From Isochrysis galbana (Eukaryota > Haptophyta > Isochrysidales > Isochrysidaceae): a stretch of DNA of 64,000 nt. Position 1 is the stretch's first letter. The number at the start of each line of letters is the position of its first letter. The notes below the pieces were generated by a model. It worked only from the letters and a program-made list of their open reading frames with translations. It did not search any database and had not been told where the DNA came from. The stretch spans positions 857,511 to 921,510 of the forward strand of contig CM030931.1 of assembly GCA_018136815.1 (NCBI GenBank). Reading direction: 5' to 3'. Below are positions 1 to 10,881 of this stretch, piece after piece. A program made the translations under genes and the position numbers.

Positions 1-396
1 CCTTTCTTCCTCCCGGGCGCCTCGCAAATAGGTTTAATTCGCTATCTCCCCGCGTTTGTTTACCTGCTTCTGGGGGCAATCAGCAATCAGGTTTAATTTG
101 CGACCTCTTCGTATCTCTACCATAGGCCATAGGCACGTCGCACCTCTTTCGTCTTATATAGTATGTTCTTTCGAATCCTGTGCGGCAGGATTGCCCCTCG
201 TTTCCGCGTTATGATGCGATTCCCGTTCTAGGTTCTAGACGAGATCGCCGACAGATCGCCTTCTGATCGTCGTCCGTCGTTGTCTGATCGGAGTGTTTGG
301 GTTTGATTTCTTCAGTCGAGTTACGTGAGAAAAGTCGTGGGGCCCCGTCTTCTCTTACCCAAATAGGTCGAGAAGACACGTAAACACCAGAGGGGA
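1..396. other. No gene seen
   Basis: No coding region, RNA gene or repeat family could be supported here. The sequence is mixed in composition and has only short open frames. Confidence 0.5.
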
Positions 397-889
397 GAGC
401 TGCCGCTCCCCCCTCCCCCCTCCCCTCCCTCTTCCCTTTTCCTCCTCTATTCCCTGCGGCGGGGGCCCATGGCCCATGGCGCGCGCCTGCGGCCCCTCTT
501 CAGGTCCCCAGGCCCCAGGTAGCCTGCAAGGGCCTGGGAGCACAGCTCAGGGGGCAGGTGAGGCTGGGGCATGGCCCTGGCCCCTCCTGCCTCTCCCTCG
601 CTGGCGCTCCGCGGCCCTGCAGGTCGACTGGAGCTGGCTAGGGGGTCCTGATCAGGGGGCCCCAAGGGGAGGATGGGCTGGTCAGAAGGATGGGCTGGCC
701 ACGACAGGCCAGGGCGGGCGAATCAGGCGTGCCTGTGGGGAGAGGGATGGGTCAGCAGGGCAGTGTGCTCCTGGCAGGCCATCAGGCGTGCCAGGAGAGT
801 GGGTGGTTCCTCCCCCATGGCAGGGGAGGAGTGGAGAAAGGGGGGGGGCTCGTGCCCCCCCATGGGCGAACTAAGTATAAACTTAGTTG
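397..889 (-). mobile_element. 5' part of a non-autonomous LINE-derived element
   Basis: On the minus strand the element begins at 889 with a perfect stem-loop (869-888: AACTAAGT, loop TTAT, ACTTAGTT). ATGG and a GC-rich second hairpin at about 841-861 (G-run, CTCG, C-run) follow. The body matches the TSD-bounded element at 39527-40281 and the pieces at 60785-61252 and 58441-58617, sharing for example the stretch with two GCCAGGAG/CTCCTGGCA blocks around 760-800. No coding capacity is evident. The 3' end was not found; the match fades near 400. Confidence 0.7.
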
Positions 890-1029
890 CTAGACATAGA
901 TAGAAGCCAGACTGGCCTAACCACCACCACCACAAACAACTAGCAACTAGGCGGCAACAACCGAATCCGGCCATTAATCCAACCGCCCGGCATCACCCGA
1001 ACACTCCCACCTTGAAACAACCTAAGGCA

Positions 1030-1288
1030 AACGAGACCCCACAAAAGGCCCAAGCGGAAACAGACGCATGAAAACCGATAGCCCGATGGCGCAGGAGGGA
1101 GAAGGGGACTTGACCGCCGGGGGCCGGGACACGCCGCCTACCACCGAGAAGCCCCGTTCACCGAGCCCCTACGTAGTGCACGAGGGGAGTAGCCGCGAGG
1201 CAGGTGGAGGGAGTGGGAAGGGACGCGGGTGTGGCTGCGGGAAAGTTTGTGCAAAGCCGCGCGTGTGGTGTGGATATTAAGAGGTTTT
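1030..1288 (+). mobile_element. LINE class I 3' UTR remnant
   Basis: This is a 5'-truncated LINE tail. It matches the 3' UTRs at 32800-33131 and 51174-51504: the block around 1072-1100 (CCGATAGCCCGATGG) and the block at 1165-1205 (CCCCTACGTAGTGCACGAGG) recur there. It ends in GGATATTAAGAGG and eight T, the class I sense-strand terminus. No target duplication was identified. Confidence 0.75.
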
Positions 1289-1701
1289 TTTTAGGCCTGT
1301 GTTGGTGAGAGTGAGAGCCCCTATGAGGTAGGCCATCGGGAGACTGGGGGCAGCGCGGCGGCGCATGCCCCCCCTGCCATCGGCAACCCACCATATAACA
1401 TTAGTTGCGATCCAAGAAAATAGGTCAGAGTAGAACGGGCATCTTTGTAGAGATCTCTAGATCTCTCAAATCATATCGCATATCGCAAATCGCAAAAGCG
1501 CCGTCTTGAACATCCTTTGGCAAGCAGCATGGTCGAAACTCTCCACACCGTTACTGCACGCACTTGAGAAATGCCCCAACTTATGGCTGCTTATTCCCTC
1601 GTTTCATACTGGATTAGCCTTGTATACCTGAGCACATTGTCGCCCTCTTCTTGATTTTCAACATGCTCTTGCACTCACAGGTCACAGACGGGCCGTCCCG
1701 C
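1289..1701. other. Intergenic, nothing recognised
   Basis: The stretch between the LINE tail and the stop codon of the GTPase gene probably holds that gene's 3' UTR on the minus strand. No other feature was seen. Confidence 0.4.
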
Positions 1702-4700
1702 CTACTCCCGCTTCACCTCGGCCTTCACCTTGGCACTGAAATCCGACTGCGTTGGGGCCACATTCTCATTGTGGTCGTCATTGAGCTGGATAGTCTCGGC
1801 GCGTTGACGAGCACGCTTAATGGCCAGCGCCTCGTCCGTCACATCGACGAGGTCATCCCCGTCGGCTTCGGCGCCTTCACCTGCAATTGTCGCCAAATCG
1901 TGGCGGGCTGCGCTCGGGTCAAGGCGGCGGACAGCATTGATGGCCTCCACTAGCACCTGCCTTGCACGTGGGGCAAGGCGGCGGCGCTCCGCGACAGTAT
2001 GCTCGCCAAGCTCGTCCCAGACCACACAGCAGGTGGTGTGGAGCCAGCTCAGAGACGCCTGTACGACCTGTGAGTCTAATTGTGTGCCGATGTCCTTGTG
2101 CATCTTTGTCAGCTGCTCAACGATGCCGCCCGATGCTTCAGTGAACATTTGCGGGGCCGTGCTGCGTACATGACGTTCGAGGATATCGACGCGTCGGCGG
2201 TGCGAACCTGTACCCGATTCATCGTAGGCGCGGCTGTAGCCGGGTTTCATGTTCTCTGTCACAACAGGCTCAATCCCGCGCGAGAGCTCGCGCTGTTGCT
2301 TGTTGGCCGCTTCTTTCAGCTCGGCGAGTGTACCGCTGAGCGCATTGAGCATTCCCTCGGGCCGCATTCCGCCGAGTGACGCAATAGCCGACTGGGGCAC
2401 CTCGGCAGCGGCAAGGGCGCTAACGAACGCCGGGTAGAAGGCTTCAAATGCGGACTCGGCACACTTTTGCAGCGTGCCCAAGGTCCGCTGCATCCCGGAG
2501 AGGAAGGCCTTCTCCCACTGGACGGAGACCGCCTTGAGGATGGGCGCAGTCAGCTCTTCGTTCATGTTGATTCGGAAGACGCCGTTGCGCCTTATTGTCG
2601 CCTTATAGGTGGCCCAATGGAGACCTCCCTGGGTATTCGGCCGACCCCATTCGGTGGCAGTGCCAAGCGCCTCCCTCGTAGCAGCTGCAGCACCCGCCTT
2701 GAGCTGTGGCTGGATGAGTGTCTCAAAGTCGTCTTTGATAGCGGTCTCCGCCGCAGTGCAGGCGGCGCGCAACTCCGAGGAGAGCTTGGCCGATTGCTCG
2801 TCGAAAGTGGCGCGGGCGGCGCTACGAACCGCCGCCGGGAGCGCCGACTTGGACTCGAGGAGTGCGACCAGACCGCGTGTGAAGCTCTCCATCCCTCGGC
2901 AGCGGCGAAGGGAAAGCGCCTTGCGGCGGACGAGCGCGGCTCGCTGCACGTGGCGCGCGAGTCGTGGCACTCCGCACGACTCGGCGTCGTGCCACACTTT
3001 GGGCGGCCCATCGGCGGGACGCAGACCCTTGAGCTTCTGATAGTCCATGGAGGAGACAGTGAAGACGGGAAGCTCGAAGCGCGCCACGAGCGCGTCGGCA
3101 TCTGCGTCTCCGGCCTGCGCCGCTAGCTCACGCAAGCCCACATGGAAGTCATGACGGAGGCGCTGCACGGTGTATGCATTGCGTGCCTCAGCGCACTCGC
3201 GCAACGTCGAGCTTTTGTCGAGGCCGAGCGATCGGACAGCCTGCATCCAACGAGTGCGCGAGGGGAGCTCGGTGAAGGGACAGACACCAGAGGAGGCACA
3301 GGAGCGTGCTGTTGGCGGATGGACAGCATTCAGCCCGGGTTGAGTCAAGTACGGCAAGTGTAGCCCACCTCATTCCGGTTGATCTCGTCGGACTGCGTGG
3401 CAATGAAGGCGAGGGTGCCAAACTGGCCGTCCATGAGGAGCTGTCGGCGGAAATGCTCGCCTAGGAGGTCCTTGGCCGTCTTATCATTGACGGCGCGCAC
3501 GATGTTGGACACGATCCAAACGGCGTCCGCCTCCTTGAGCTTGCGCTTCACCACCGCGTCACGAGCCGAGTTGTCGTCGTGCACACCTGGAGCGTCGACC
3601 AGAACGCCACCCGTACTGAGGGCGGTCCACTTACGCGACCAAGCGCGCACCTAAGGGGCAGGACGAATCAGCGTCATACGGGCACACGGCGAGCCCTAGG
3701 CAGCCCGCACTTATAACGGCCATGCATAAGCAGCACACCTGCTTCACGAGCGGCCAGAAGTTGCCGCAGAAACACTGGGGCCGACCGAAGCGATCAGGCG
3801 GACAGCCGTGCCGGCAGTTGACGAGGTCAGACGTTGAGTCCATGTACATCTCAAGCTGGCGGCGGAAGCCTCGTGCGTCCTCGGCGACCACTGTCTTGAG
3901 AGTCCCAAGCGCCGAGGTGATGGTCCGCTTTGCCCTAAGCTTCGTCTTAAGCTCCTCGAGCAGCGGGAAACGGTACAGCGCACGGCCATCCGGCCCCTTC
4001 TCGCCAGTGGCAACGCGGGAGTTCTTGAATGTGTCGCCATAGGTGGCATACAGCCGGCACCAGCTGCCGTACGACGGCGATTCGGGCTGCACTTCACTCA
4101 CGGCCACACGGCCCGCGTTGGAGCCATCACTAGGAGTAAGGTCATCAAGCATGTCATCGAGCTCCTTCTCCCACTCAGCCTCCGTTAGGAACTCGACCTC
4201 GCCGCGGTAGGCAGGCGCACCACGCTCTGTCTCCTCGTGTCGTAACTCAATGAGCGTGGCGGTACACGCGCGCATCCCATTGGTCGGCAGCACCTCCGCC
4301 TCGTCGAGCAAAGCATTGAGCAGAGTTGATTTTCCGGCACCAGTGTTGCCAACGACGACAATCGAGACTCCCGGGAGGTCGCAGGTGCTGCGAAGGGCGT
4401 CGAGCTCCTCGAGCCGTGCGTTGCGCACTGTTTGGCTCGCCCACGCCTGAGAGCGTGTCAGCTCGCGGCTGAGCGTGTCCGCGCACCACTTGACAAGGCC
4501 AAGAGAGTAGCACTCATCCTGCCGCTGTCTCTCGCACGCGTTGCAGTCGAGCAGCGGCTCTTGGGGCGCAGCGGCGGGAGCGGCGGCGGGAGCAGCGGCG
4601 GGAGCAGCGGCAAGTGCGGCGGTGGAACGGGCCTCTTTCTTCATCTCGCCCTCTCCACGCGCCGTTTCCTCCTCGAGAAGCAGCCGCAGCTTCCTCTTGC

Positions 4701-4893
4701 GGCCAAATTTTGTCTGCCCGAGCATCCTGCCGACCTCCTCATCCTGCGAGGCTGCGGCGAGGAGCGTGGCGCCAACAACGGCGTGCTCGCGCGCGTAATT
4801 TGCCACCTCGTGCGCCCACGCCCCGGGCGCCCGCTCCAGCAGCCAGCGAGCCACCTCCTCAGAGGAGGAGGAGGGGAGGAGGGGAGACGGCAT
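1702..4893 (-). CDS. SLIP-GC/dynamin-like large GTPase with N-terminal SAM-like domain
   Basis: Three exons give about 991 residues: 4893-3739, 3650-3369, 3240-1702. Both introns (3738-3651, 3368-3241) are GT-AG and phase 0. Residues 10-75 look like a SAM domain; 92-111 are an Ala/Pro repeat. The P-loop GNTGAGKST lies at 182-190. PTNGMRACTA, which resembles the switch-I segment of nuclear GTPase SLIP-GC, follows. FWPLVKQ joins VRAWSRKW across intron 1, then come DAPGVHDDN (G3, about 404-412) and TQSDE (G4, about 470). The C-terminal 500 residues are helical and Arg/Ala/Glu rich, as in the stalk of this group. Family members bind GTP and are nuclear or cytosolic; the substrate here is unknown. 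The last residues (AKVKAEVKRE) form a basic tail. The splice joins restore family motifs, which supports the model. Confidence 0.87.
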
Positions 4894-5507
4894 CGCGCGT
4901 CGGGGGTGGGGGGAAGGGAGGGAGAGAGAGCGAAGAAGGCTACAGAGAGCACTGGATCAACCCATGTGTAACTAATAATGCAGAAGGAGTACCAGTGGAA
5001 GTAATGAGAGAAATGGCCACCCAACGATAGCGAGGAGAGAGCGAGGGTGATAGCTGCCAGAGGATGGGAAAGCGGAGAGGGGGAGAGGGGCAAGCGGCGT
5101 TGGGCGGGAAAGTGACAGGATGATCTTCTATGGTTATACTCAAGACGAGTTCTCAAGTTCTAATGTTGTACGTTGTACAGGCGCGCCGAGAAGCCCACAA
5201 GCCCACCTCTGTGCCTCTGGGCCTCTGTGCCTCTGTGCCTCTGTTTGGCCCAACCCATCTTGGGCCTAGTGACTGTGAGTAGAACAATGTAGATCAGAGT
5301 AACCATTGAAGGCTAGCTAGCGCCAATGACAATGACAGTGCAACGCTGACGATGATGTCACCGTCACCGTCACTATCTATGTCGATGTCGGAGCGAAGAA
5401 GGTGCAACTCGAGGTTCCTTTTTTTTCACACCGTTAAACATAGCATTCATGTTATTCACGGGCGACGTGTCCCATTCTGTCGCTGGCGCTCCACGCGAGA
5501 GCAGTGA
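4894..5507. other. Intergenic region upstream of the GTPase gene
   Basis: It holds the presumed promoter of the minus-strand GTPase. Purine-rich tracts lie at 4900-5060, and a short run of CTCTGTGC repeats lies around 5209-5245. No gene was seen. Confidence 0.4.
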
Positions 5508-5555
5508 GTGCAGACCGAACCACACAGGCGAGAAGCGCTCAATCACACCATCACC

Positions 5556-5690
5556 CACAGCCTAGAAAAGCGTTCAATCACCATCAGCCTACACGTGGAA
5601 CGCGTTCAATCGCCATCACCCCCACCTCATGGAAAAGCGTTCAATCACCATCAGCCTACACATGGAAAAGCGTTCAATCGCGAAAGATCG
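5556..5690. repeat. Short tandem repeat, unit about 37 bases
   Basis: Three to four imperfect units contain GCGTTCAATC and CACCATCAGCCTACAC, separated by TGGAA or AAAA. There are too few copies, and no constant repeat-spacer pattern, so this is a local tandem duplication and not a CRISPR-like array. Confidence 0.7.
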
Positions 5691-5752
5691 TGGGGATCAT
5701 GAGGGAGTGACGGTTGTGCTCGACGAGTACCACACCTCGTTGATGTGCCCCT

Positions 5753-6361
5753 GTGGTACATCGGAACACAGGACACTGCCGCAATCTTTGCGATAGAGCC
5801 CAACGAGACTCCCCGCTGTCCTCGGTGCCGCCTCCTTCCATTGTCCCTGACGTGGCCGCCGTCGCGTCACTGCATGGCCAGCTGCCTGCGCTGGTGTGGC
5901 TGGACGAGGCCGGTTCGCTGGACGAGGTGGCGCAGGGGCGCGTGTGCGAGGCGGCGGCGGAGCGAGGGCACGTGCCCATCCTCCGGTGGCTCCGTCGACT
6001 GAAGTATCCGATCAAGAAGGTGGTGATGGAGACGGCGGTAGGGTACGGGCAGACCCACGTGCTCGATTGGCTCAAGGAGGAGGGGCTGCTGGAGGTCGTC
6101 AGCCTCGTCGACGCGGTTGTTCGTGGAAAGGTGGAGGTGTTTGCGTGGTACGAGTCGGCGGGTGTGCCCGCCCCTCGTGTGGCCATGTCCGCCTCGCTAC
6201 TGAGTAAAGTTGTGCTCAACGGGCACCTCGCGATGGCAATGTGGTTGCGCGAGCGGTTCTGTCCGTGGGACGAGAGCGTGTACGCGGCCGCCCTCAGGGG
6301 TGGGAACGCGCACATACTGCAGTGGCTTCGCGAGGTGGGGTGCCCGAGGGACGAGGAGTGA
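5753..6361 (+). CDS. Ankyrin-like repeat protein, probably a fragment
   Basis: The frame encodes about 200 residues with degenerate ankyrin-type repeats of the WL-x-E-x-G-C-P class. Examples are GHVPILRWLRR, GQTHVLDWLKEEG, GHLAMAMWLRERFCPWDE and GNAHILQWLREVGCP. Such repeats occur in large families in haptophytes, stramenopiles and their giant viruses. The first 40 residues do not look like repeat sequence, so the real start may be an exon boundary or a later site. No F-box or other partner domain was seen. The single array of about five repeats is short for the family, which suggests a truncated copy. Protein-protein interaction is the only role that can be inferred. Confidence 0.6.
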   Translation: MVHRNTGHCRNLCDRAQRDSPLSSVPPPSIVPDVAAVASLHGQLPALVWLDEAGSLDEVAQGRVCEAAAERGHVPILRWLRRLKYPIKKVVMETAVGYGQTHVLDWLKEEGLLEVVSLVDAVVRGKVEVFAWYESAGVPAPRVAMSASLLSKVVLNGHLAMAMWLRERFCPWDESVYAAALRGGNAHILQWLREVGCPRDEE

Positions 6362-6648
6362 CGGTGGCGAGGAATGGGGTGGCTTGCACCTCTCCATGGC
6401 GCTCCAGCCCATAGGATGTGGAGACATCCTGTCGGAGCATTTGGTTGAGGTCGGCTCTTGGTCTACCACCAGTAAGAGGCAGTTCACAGCGGCCGCGATC
6501 GCTCCGCGTGCCCGGATATCCATTGTTTTCTACAACTACTGTGGGACGGTTTTGCACACAAGACTTCTTTTGTAATCCCTTTTTGTATTCGGTGTTTCTT
6601 GGCAGGCACCCGAGTAAGAGGAAGGCGCGCCAAGGGGAAGTGGCTGCG

Positions 6649-7413
6649 TCAGAACCCCCCGTTTTTCTTGGTGCCCGGGGAGGGGGCGAGGTGTCCGACC
6701 CCTAACCCTAACCCGAGGGAAGGAGAGAGCGCTGCGTCAGACCCTTCTATTTTTGGGAGATAGTCCTCCATTTTATTGTAAACGCCACTTGCCGCAATCG
6801 AAAGAACCCCCGGGAAATCACCCATATTTCTCGGTCGCGTCCCAAGAGATGATTCTACCACCACCCTCCGATCGTGTGCCAAGTCTTTCATTCCTTCGGA
6901 GCCAATCGTGTTTCCACGGAGATCGAGATGTGTGAGATGCTTCAATGCGCCTTTGGATAGGGCGTGTACAAAGTCCTTCATCCCCTGGGAGCCGATTGTG
7001 TTGCCATTGAGATTGAGATGTGTGAGATGCTTCAATGCGCCTTTGGACAGGGCCTGTGCGACGTCCTTCATCCCCTCGGAGCCGATCATGACGTTGCGGA
7101 GATTGAGGTGTATGAGATTGTGCAACCCCCCCTTCGATAAGGCCTTGGCAAATGCCCTCATTCCCTGATCCCTGATCGTGTTCCATTCGAGATCGAGATG
7201 TTCGAGACTATTCAATGCCCCCTTGGATATGGCCCCTGCCAACGCCTCCATCCCCTCAGAGCCAATTTGGTTGTCGCGTAGATTGAGATGTTTGAGATTG
7301 TTCAAGGCCCCCCTGGATAGGACCTCTGTGAGGTATCTCAACCCTTCAGGCGTTGGAGTTTGTACGGGAAGCAATGTGAAGCTCATCAATGGCAAGTGCA
7401 TCGCGCAGTGCAC
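6649..7413 (-). pseudogene. Ribonuclease-inhibitor-type LRR fragment
   Basis: Between about 7345 and 6870 the minus strand encodes five LRR repeats of 28 residues with consensus (L/I)-S-K-G-A-L-K-x-L-x-H-L-x-L-x-G-N-x-I-G-S-x-G-M-K-x. This is the RNI type. The open frame runs on into sequence that does not fit the repeat, and no start, N-terminal domain or C-terminal cap is visible. At about 7345 the repeat stops abruptly against the Cys-rich coding sequence on the other strand. It is most likely a truncated copy from a large LRR family. Function is not inferable beyond ligand or protein binding. Confidence 0.6.
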
Positions 7414-7701
7414 AACAGATTGTGATGGTGATTCAAGTGGGTTGGGTCTGCTTGTCTGCTTTTACAGACTATGGGCACCTGTGTGGGTAGCGACGTCAAG
7501 TTGGTGGACGGTCAATGTACTTCAAGTAACATTATGGGGGTATGTACAGGGTCCGACGTCACATTGCTCGATGCTCGATGGTACATGTGTAGCAGCATCT
7601 TCATCTTCTGGCACTGACTACATTCCCAATGTGCGGGGCGTTCGCATCAGTGGGATAGTCAACGGTGAGGAGAGGAGAATCGACCTTCCTTCGGGGGATT
7701 A

Positions 7702-9876
7702 TTTAGAGCAGGGACAACTAAACATATCAATGAGGGAAGGCGACATAATCCTTCTATATAAAAAAGGAGACACGCGAGACCCTAGGAACTACAGACCCAT
7801 CACGCTACTGCAAAGCGATTACAAAATATTAGCTAAGGTGCTTACGAATAGACTAAAAAAAGTAATCGGGAACATAATCTCGAAAGACCAGCTCGGCTTC
7901 GTCCCAAAACGGTTAATCGGCGAAGCCACCCATCTGTTGCAACTGACGAACGCGTACCTAGACGAAACGGGGGAGCCAGGACTCCTCCTAGCGCTCGATT
8001 GGGAAAAGGCTTTCGACAGGGTCAATTGGGAGTTTTACCACTTGGTCCTCGAAAAGCTAAAATTCGGGGAGAACTTCAAAAGGTATGCGAAGGCTCTCAC
8101 GAACTCCGAGGCAAAACGCGGGCACGAGTAAACTTCCCGCGTTTTGGAAGCAGGCGCTAAACAACATTCGCGAACTTAAACTCACATCACTGAAAGTAAG
8201 TAGAGAAGGAGCACTCTCGCAACCCATGTGGGGTAGCCCAACGCACCCGGGACCTAAAATAAACCCCATATGGGCAAAACTATGGAACAAGCTTGAATGT
8301 AATACCACACATAACGTATTCAAAGACCACGCAGCGAACACGCCCTATAGCAGTGTTGAATGCGCGCAATACCTCAGGAACAATGACACGTATATACACT
8401 TCCAGGGAGAATATATCCCAAGAGACAAATTCTTGGAAACATGGGATACGATAGTCAGACACGCCAAGGCGACACTGGCAGCGGTAGATAAGACGGCCGA
8501 ACTAGAATGCGCACCGCCGGGACGAGAAGAGGCCGACAATAAACACATCTCGGAGGAACCGACGCCCGAACTGCGAATAACGGTAGACGGGGAATACTAT
8601 GTGAACATCAAGGAGAGATGGCACGAGGCGGAACTCTCATACCTAGGCACGCCCATAATCGGGAAAAGACTACCCGCCGCACCCTCGAACTTAGACCCAT
8701 CCCCACCGGCGCAATGGGGGGGAGGATACAAAACCAACAAGAGACTAGAATACCCGCTGGCGGACGAATATACATTAGACGGCAAGACGCCGCTGGACGG
8801 CACCGGGGTAGAACATCTAACCGAGGCACTTCAGCGTAAAGACCGCAAACGCAAACGCCTCACGGGGCCGGCCAAATGGGAGGCAAAACTCCAAATACCA
8901 GGGGATACATGGGCGCACCTGGCGCGACTATACACCACGCCAATGGTAACGGCGAGGGACATGCACCTACACTTCAAACATATCACACACAGGCGAGTGG
9001 GCACGTACAACCGCTTTCCAGACAAAGCCAACACGTGCCGCATTTGTGGGGAAACGGATGAATCCTCGATACACCTAGGCGAATGCCCCGGGATAACTAA
9101 CATCCTGGGCGAACTGAATAAAATTGCACGGTTCACACCAGGATTAGAAAGGAGTAGGGAAGAAACCATTGTAGACAACCTATTCATCTACCCAAAAGGA
9201 GACGCCCCGAAAGCGATATACGTACTATACCTATTAGCGTGGAGATATATACTCACAGACTTCTATAGGATACATTACGACGGCATCAAATTCTCAGAAG
9301 AATCCATACTAATAAGAATAATAGAGAGATACACCATACTAAGTAAAGCACTCCTCTTCGCACAAGAAACCGACTCGGCGAGAACCGCCCAAGCGGGCAT
9401 GGGAAGACAGCCTAAAAAAAGGATAGACATGAATGACTTGAGACCCGTTTTCAACAGGAACGACAAAGGCGGTCTTAAGCCCAGCGCGGAGCTAGTGGAA
9501 CTAGCCTCCAAGCTGGGGATCGCACACGCTGTCGAGGGGACCACGGAACAAGGGAACAAAGGAAATTGAAACATCGATACACCTACCTAAGCCGCTGATA
9601 GAGACAATGGAACCTGGATATAAACCAAACAAACAAAAAGCGACCAGACGGACACACTCGACAACAACGACAATTCCAGAAGGCCTGCCCGGACCCCACA
9701 CTCTAAACCAGGCCTCAGGTAGCGCACCGAGGCCGGACCCCGGAAACCGAAGAAAAAGGAAAGAAGGGGGGCAGGGGAAGAGGTGGAGGGAGGGATGATA
9801 AGGGCGGTGTAGATAGCGAAGGGAAGTCCCATAACTAGTAGGTGTGTAGCCCTGAATCTTCAGAAGTTTTTTTTTT
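7702..9876 (+). mobile_element. LINE class II copy with 14-bp target duplication
   Basis: The copy is bounded by CCTTCGGGGGATTA at 7688-7701 and 9877-9890. It is 5'-truncated inside the reverse transcriptase and ends GAATCTTCAGAAG plus nine or more T. The frame 7725-8131 encodes RT fingers/palm: NYRPITLL, RL, DQLGFVPKR and LDWEKAFDRVNWEF with the first catalytic Asp. A deletion near 8090-8110 removes the rest of the palm, and a new frame runs to 9569. That C-terminal part carries HLHFKHITHRR and the zf-RVT-type finger CRICGETDESSIHLGEC. Related C-termini lie at 30623-31096, 36433-37728, 53416-54230 and 49563-51173. Because of the deletion it is dead. Confidence 0.9.
8085..9569 (+). pseudogene. 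LINE ORF2 C-terminal region (zf-RVT)
   Basis: The open frame of up to 494 residues belongs to the LINE at 7702-9876. From about LPAFWKQAL it aligns along its length with the 549-residue frame of the LINE at 49563: shared landmarks are REGALSQP, HNVFKD, YPLADEY, the HFKHITHRR block and the C-x2-C-x7-H-x4-C finger. It ends in a class II tail (GRQPKKRIDMNDLRPVF). It has no initiation context of its own because it was once downstream of the RT domain in the same frame; the apparent Met is within the deletion scar. RNA binding during target-primed reverse transcription is the usual role of this region. Confidence 0.85.
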
Positions 9877-10203
9877 CCTTCGGGGGATTACAATCATTTC
9901 AACGTCGTCAGGCTGCAGGGGATGAACGCCACGGAGAACCTCGAGAGATGGGTTTCCAAGATCGAGATAGCCAAGGGCTGCACCGCCAATATCTACGATA
10001 GTACCAGCATGCAAAAGGCAACAAGACTACGCTGAGTAATCTTCCTGCGTCAGACCAGGTGTTGACAAGCAGCTCACAGTACACATTCGACCCCAGCGTG
10101 CTTGGCCTGAACTCGATCTCTGTGAGGTGTGACGATGCGCGCCCGCTAGAAGAACCGCTACGGAAGGGAGAGGGGGTGCGCCTTGTCGGCGACCCAGGAT
10201 AGT

Positions 10204-10881
10204 TCATCACACTTCCGGCAGGTGCGGAGTGGGTGTAAATAAAATCGGGCTGGGCGCGCCTCGGAGGAGTCCCTGAATGAGAGGGGTGAAGAGTCGCCGG
10301 TCTTCCTTGCAAAGTGTGTGGGGGAGTGCGGGCGGTGAAAGAAGACTTGACACAGGTTCCACCTTCCCTTCCTCTTCTTCGCAAGATTTTTTCTTTATCC
10401 TCTCGACAAACGTCACTCTGCCCCAGCTACCGGCATCGTGTATCGTCGCACCCCGACAACCACAAATCACCATGCTCCACCCCGAACGAGCGCGCCTAGA
10501 GACAACTAGATCGACGCACAGCACGCACACGTCCATCTCACACGAGCAAGATCGCCACATAGACACAACCTTGTATGCCCCCAACGTGGCATTAGCGAAA
10601 CACGCACCAAGTACAACAAGCACGTGGCCATATCCAACCGCCGGACGGCCCGGCAAATCTAAAATGGCTGGTCTCTCTTCACGCACTGATTTAGGACAAC
10701 AACCCAATGAGACAAATCACGTGGACTTGTGCTCCTCATGCTCAGTTGATACAAGGTGGGCACAACAATCCAAGCCCCTCGCCCCAATACCGCTGATCTC
10801 TCCCTTCCTGAGACAACGGCCCGTAGCCTCCTGATGGAAAAGTATTTGGGTTTTGAATGTTGATTTTTTTCATATGGCATG
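10204..10881. other. Intergenic, nothing recognised
   Basis: Several overlapping open frames on both strands have no recognisable domain and no consistent coding signal. Confidence 0.4.

Larger units (their letters stand above)
7350..10203 (+). pseudogene. Cys-rich/beta-sandwich-like gene interrupted by a LINE
   Basis: Coding-like sequence lies on both sides of the LINE at 7702-9876. Left part: repeats of the form C-x-G-S-x-V-x-L-(I/V)-(D/N)-G-x-C (for example GVCTGSNVKLINGKC), spread over more than one frame, then RRIDLPSGDY. The right part resumes after the target duplication (from about 9880) with GDYNHFNVVRLQGMNATE, then CTANIYDSTSMQ. A one-base frameshift near 10015 leads into GNKTTLSNLPASDQ and LGLNSISVRC, and a stop at about 10201. 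The CxAxIYDS...LGLNSISVRC layout resembles one beta/gamma-crystallin-type fold, a tentative reading. The insertion and frameshifts mean it is not expressed as an intact protein. Confidence 0.5.

Noticed and set aside
869..889. Helitron 3' end (hairpin followed by CTAG-like sequence)
   Set aside because: The CTAG next to the hairpin occurs only in this copy; other copies with target duplications show the hairpin is a 5' end of a LINE-type element.
5556..5690. CRISPR-like array
   Set aside because: Few units, diverged, no regular spacers, eukaryotic context.
6698..6714. Telomere-like CCCTAACCCTAACCC
   Set aside because: Only about two and a half units and no subtelomeric context; too short to call an interstitial telomere.
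10207..10834. Overlapping frames of 158-185 residues on both strands
   Set aside because: No conserved motif and no agreement between frames; treated as noncoding.
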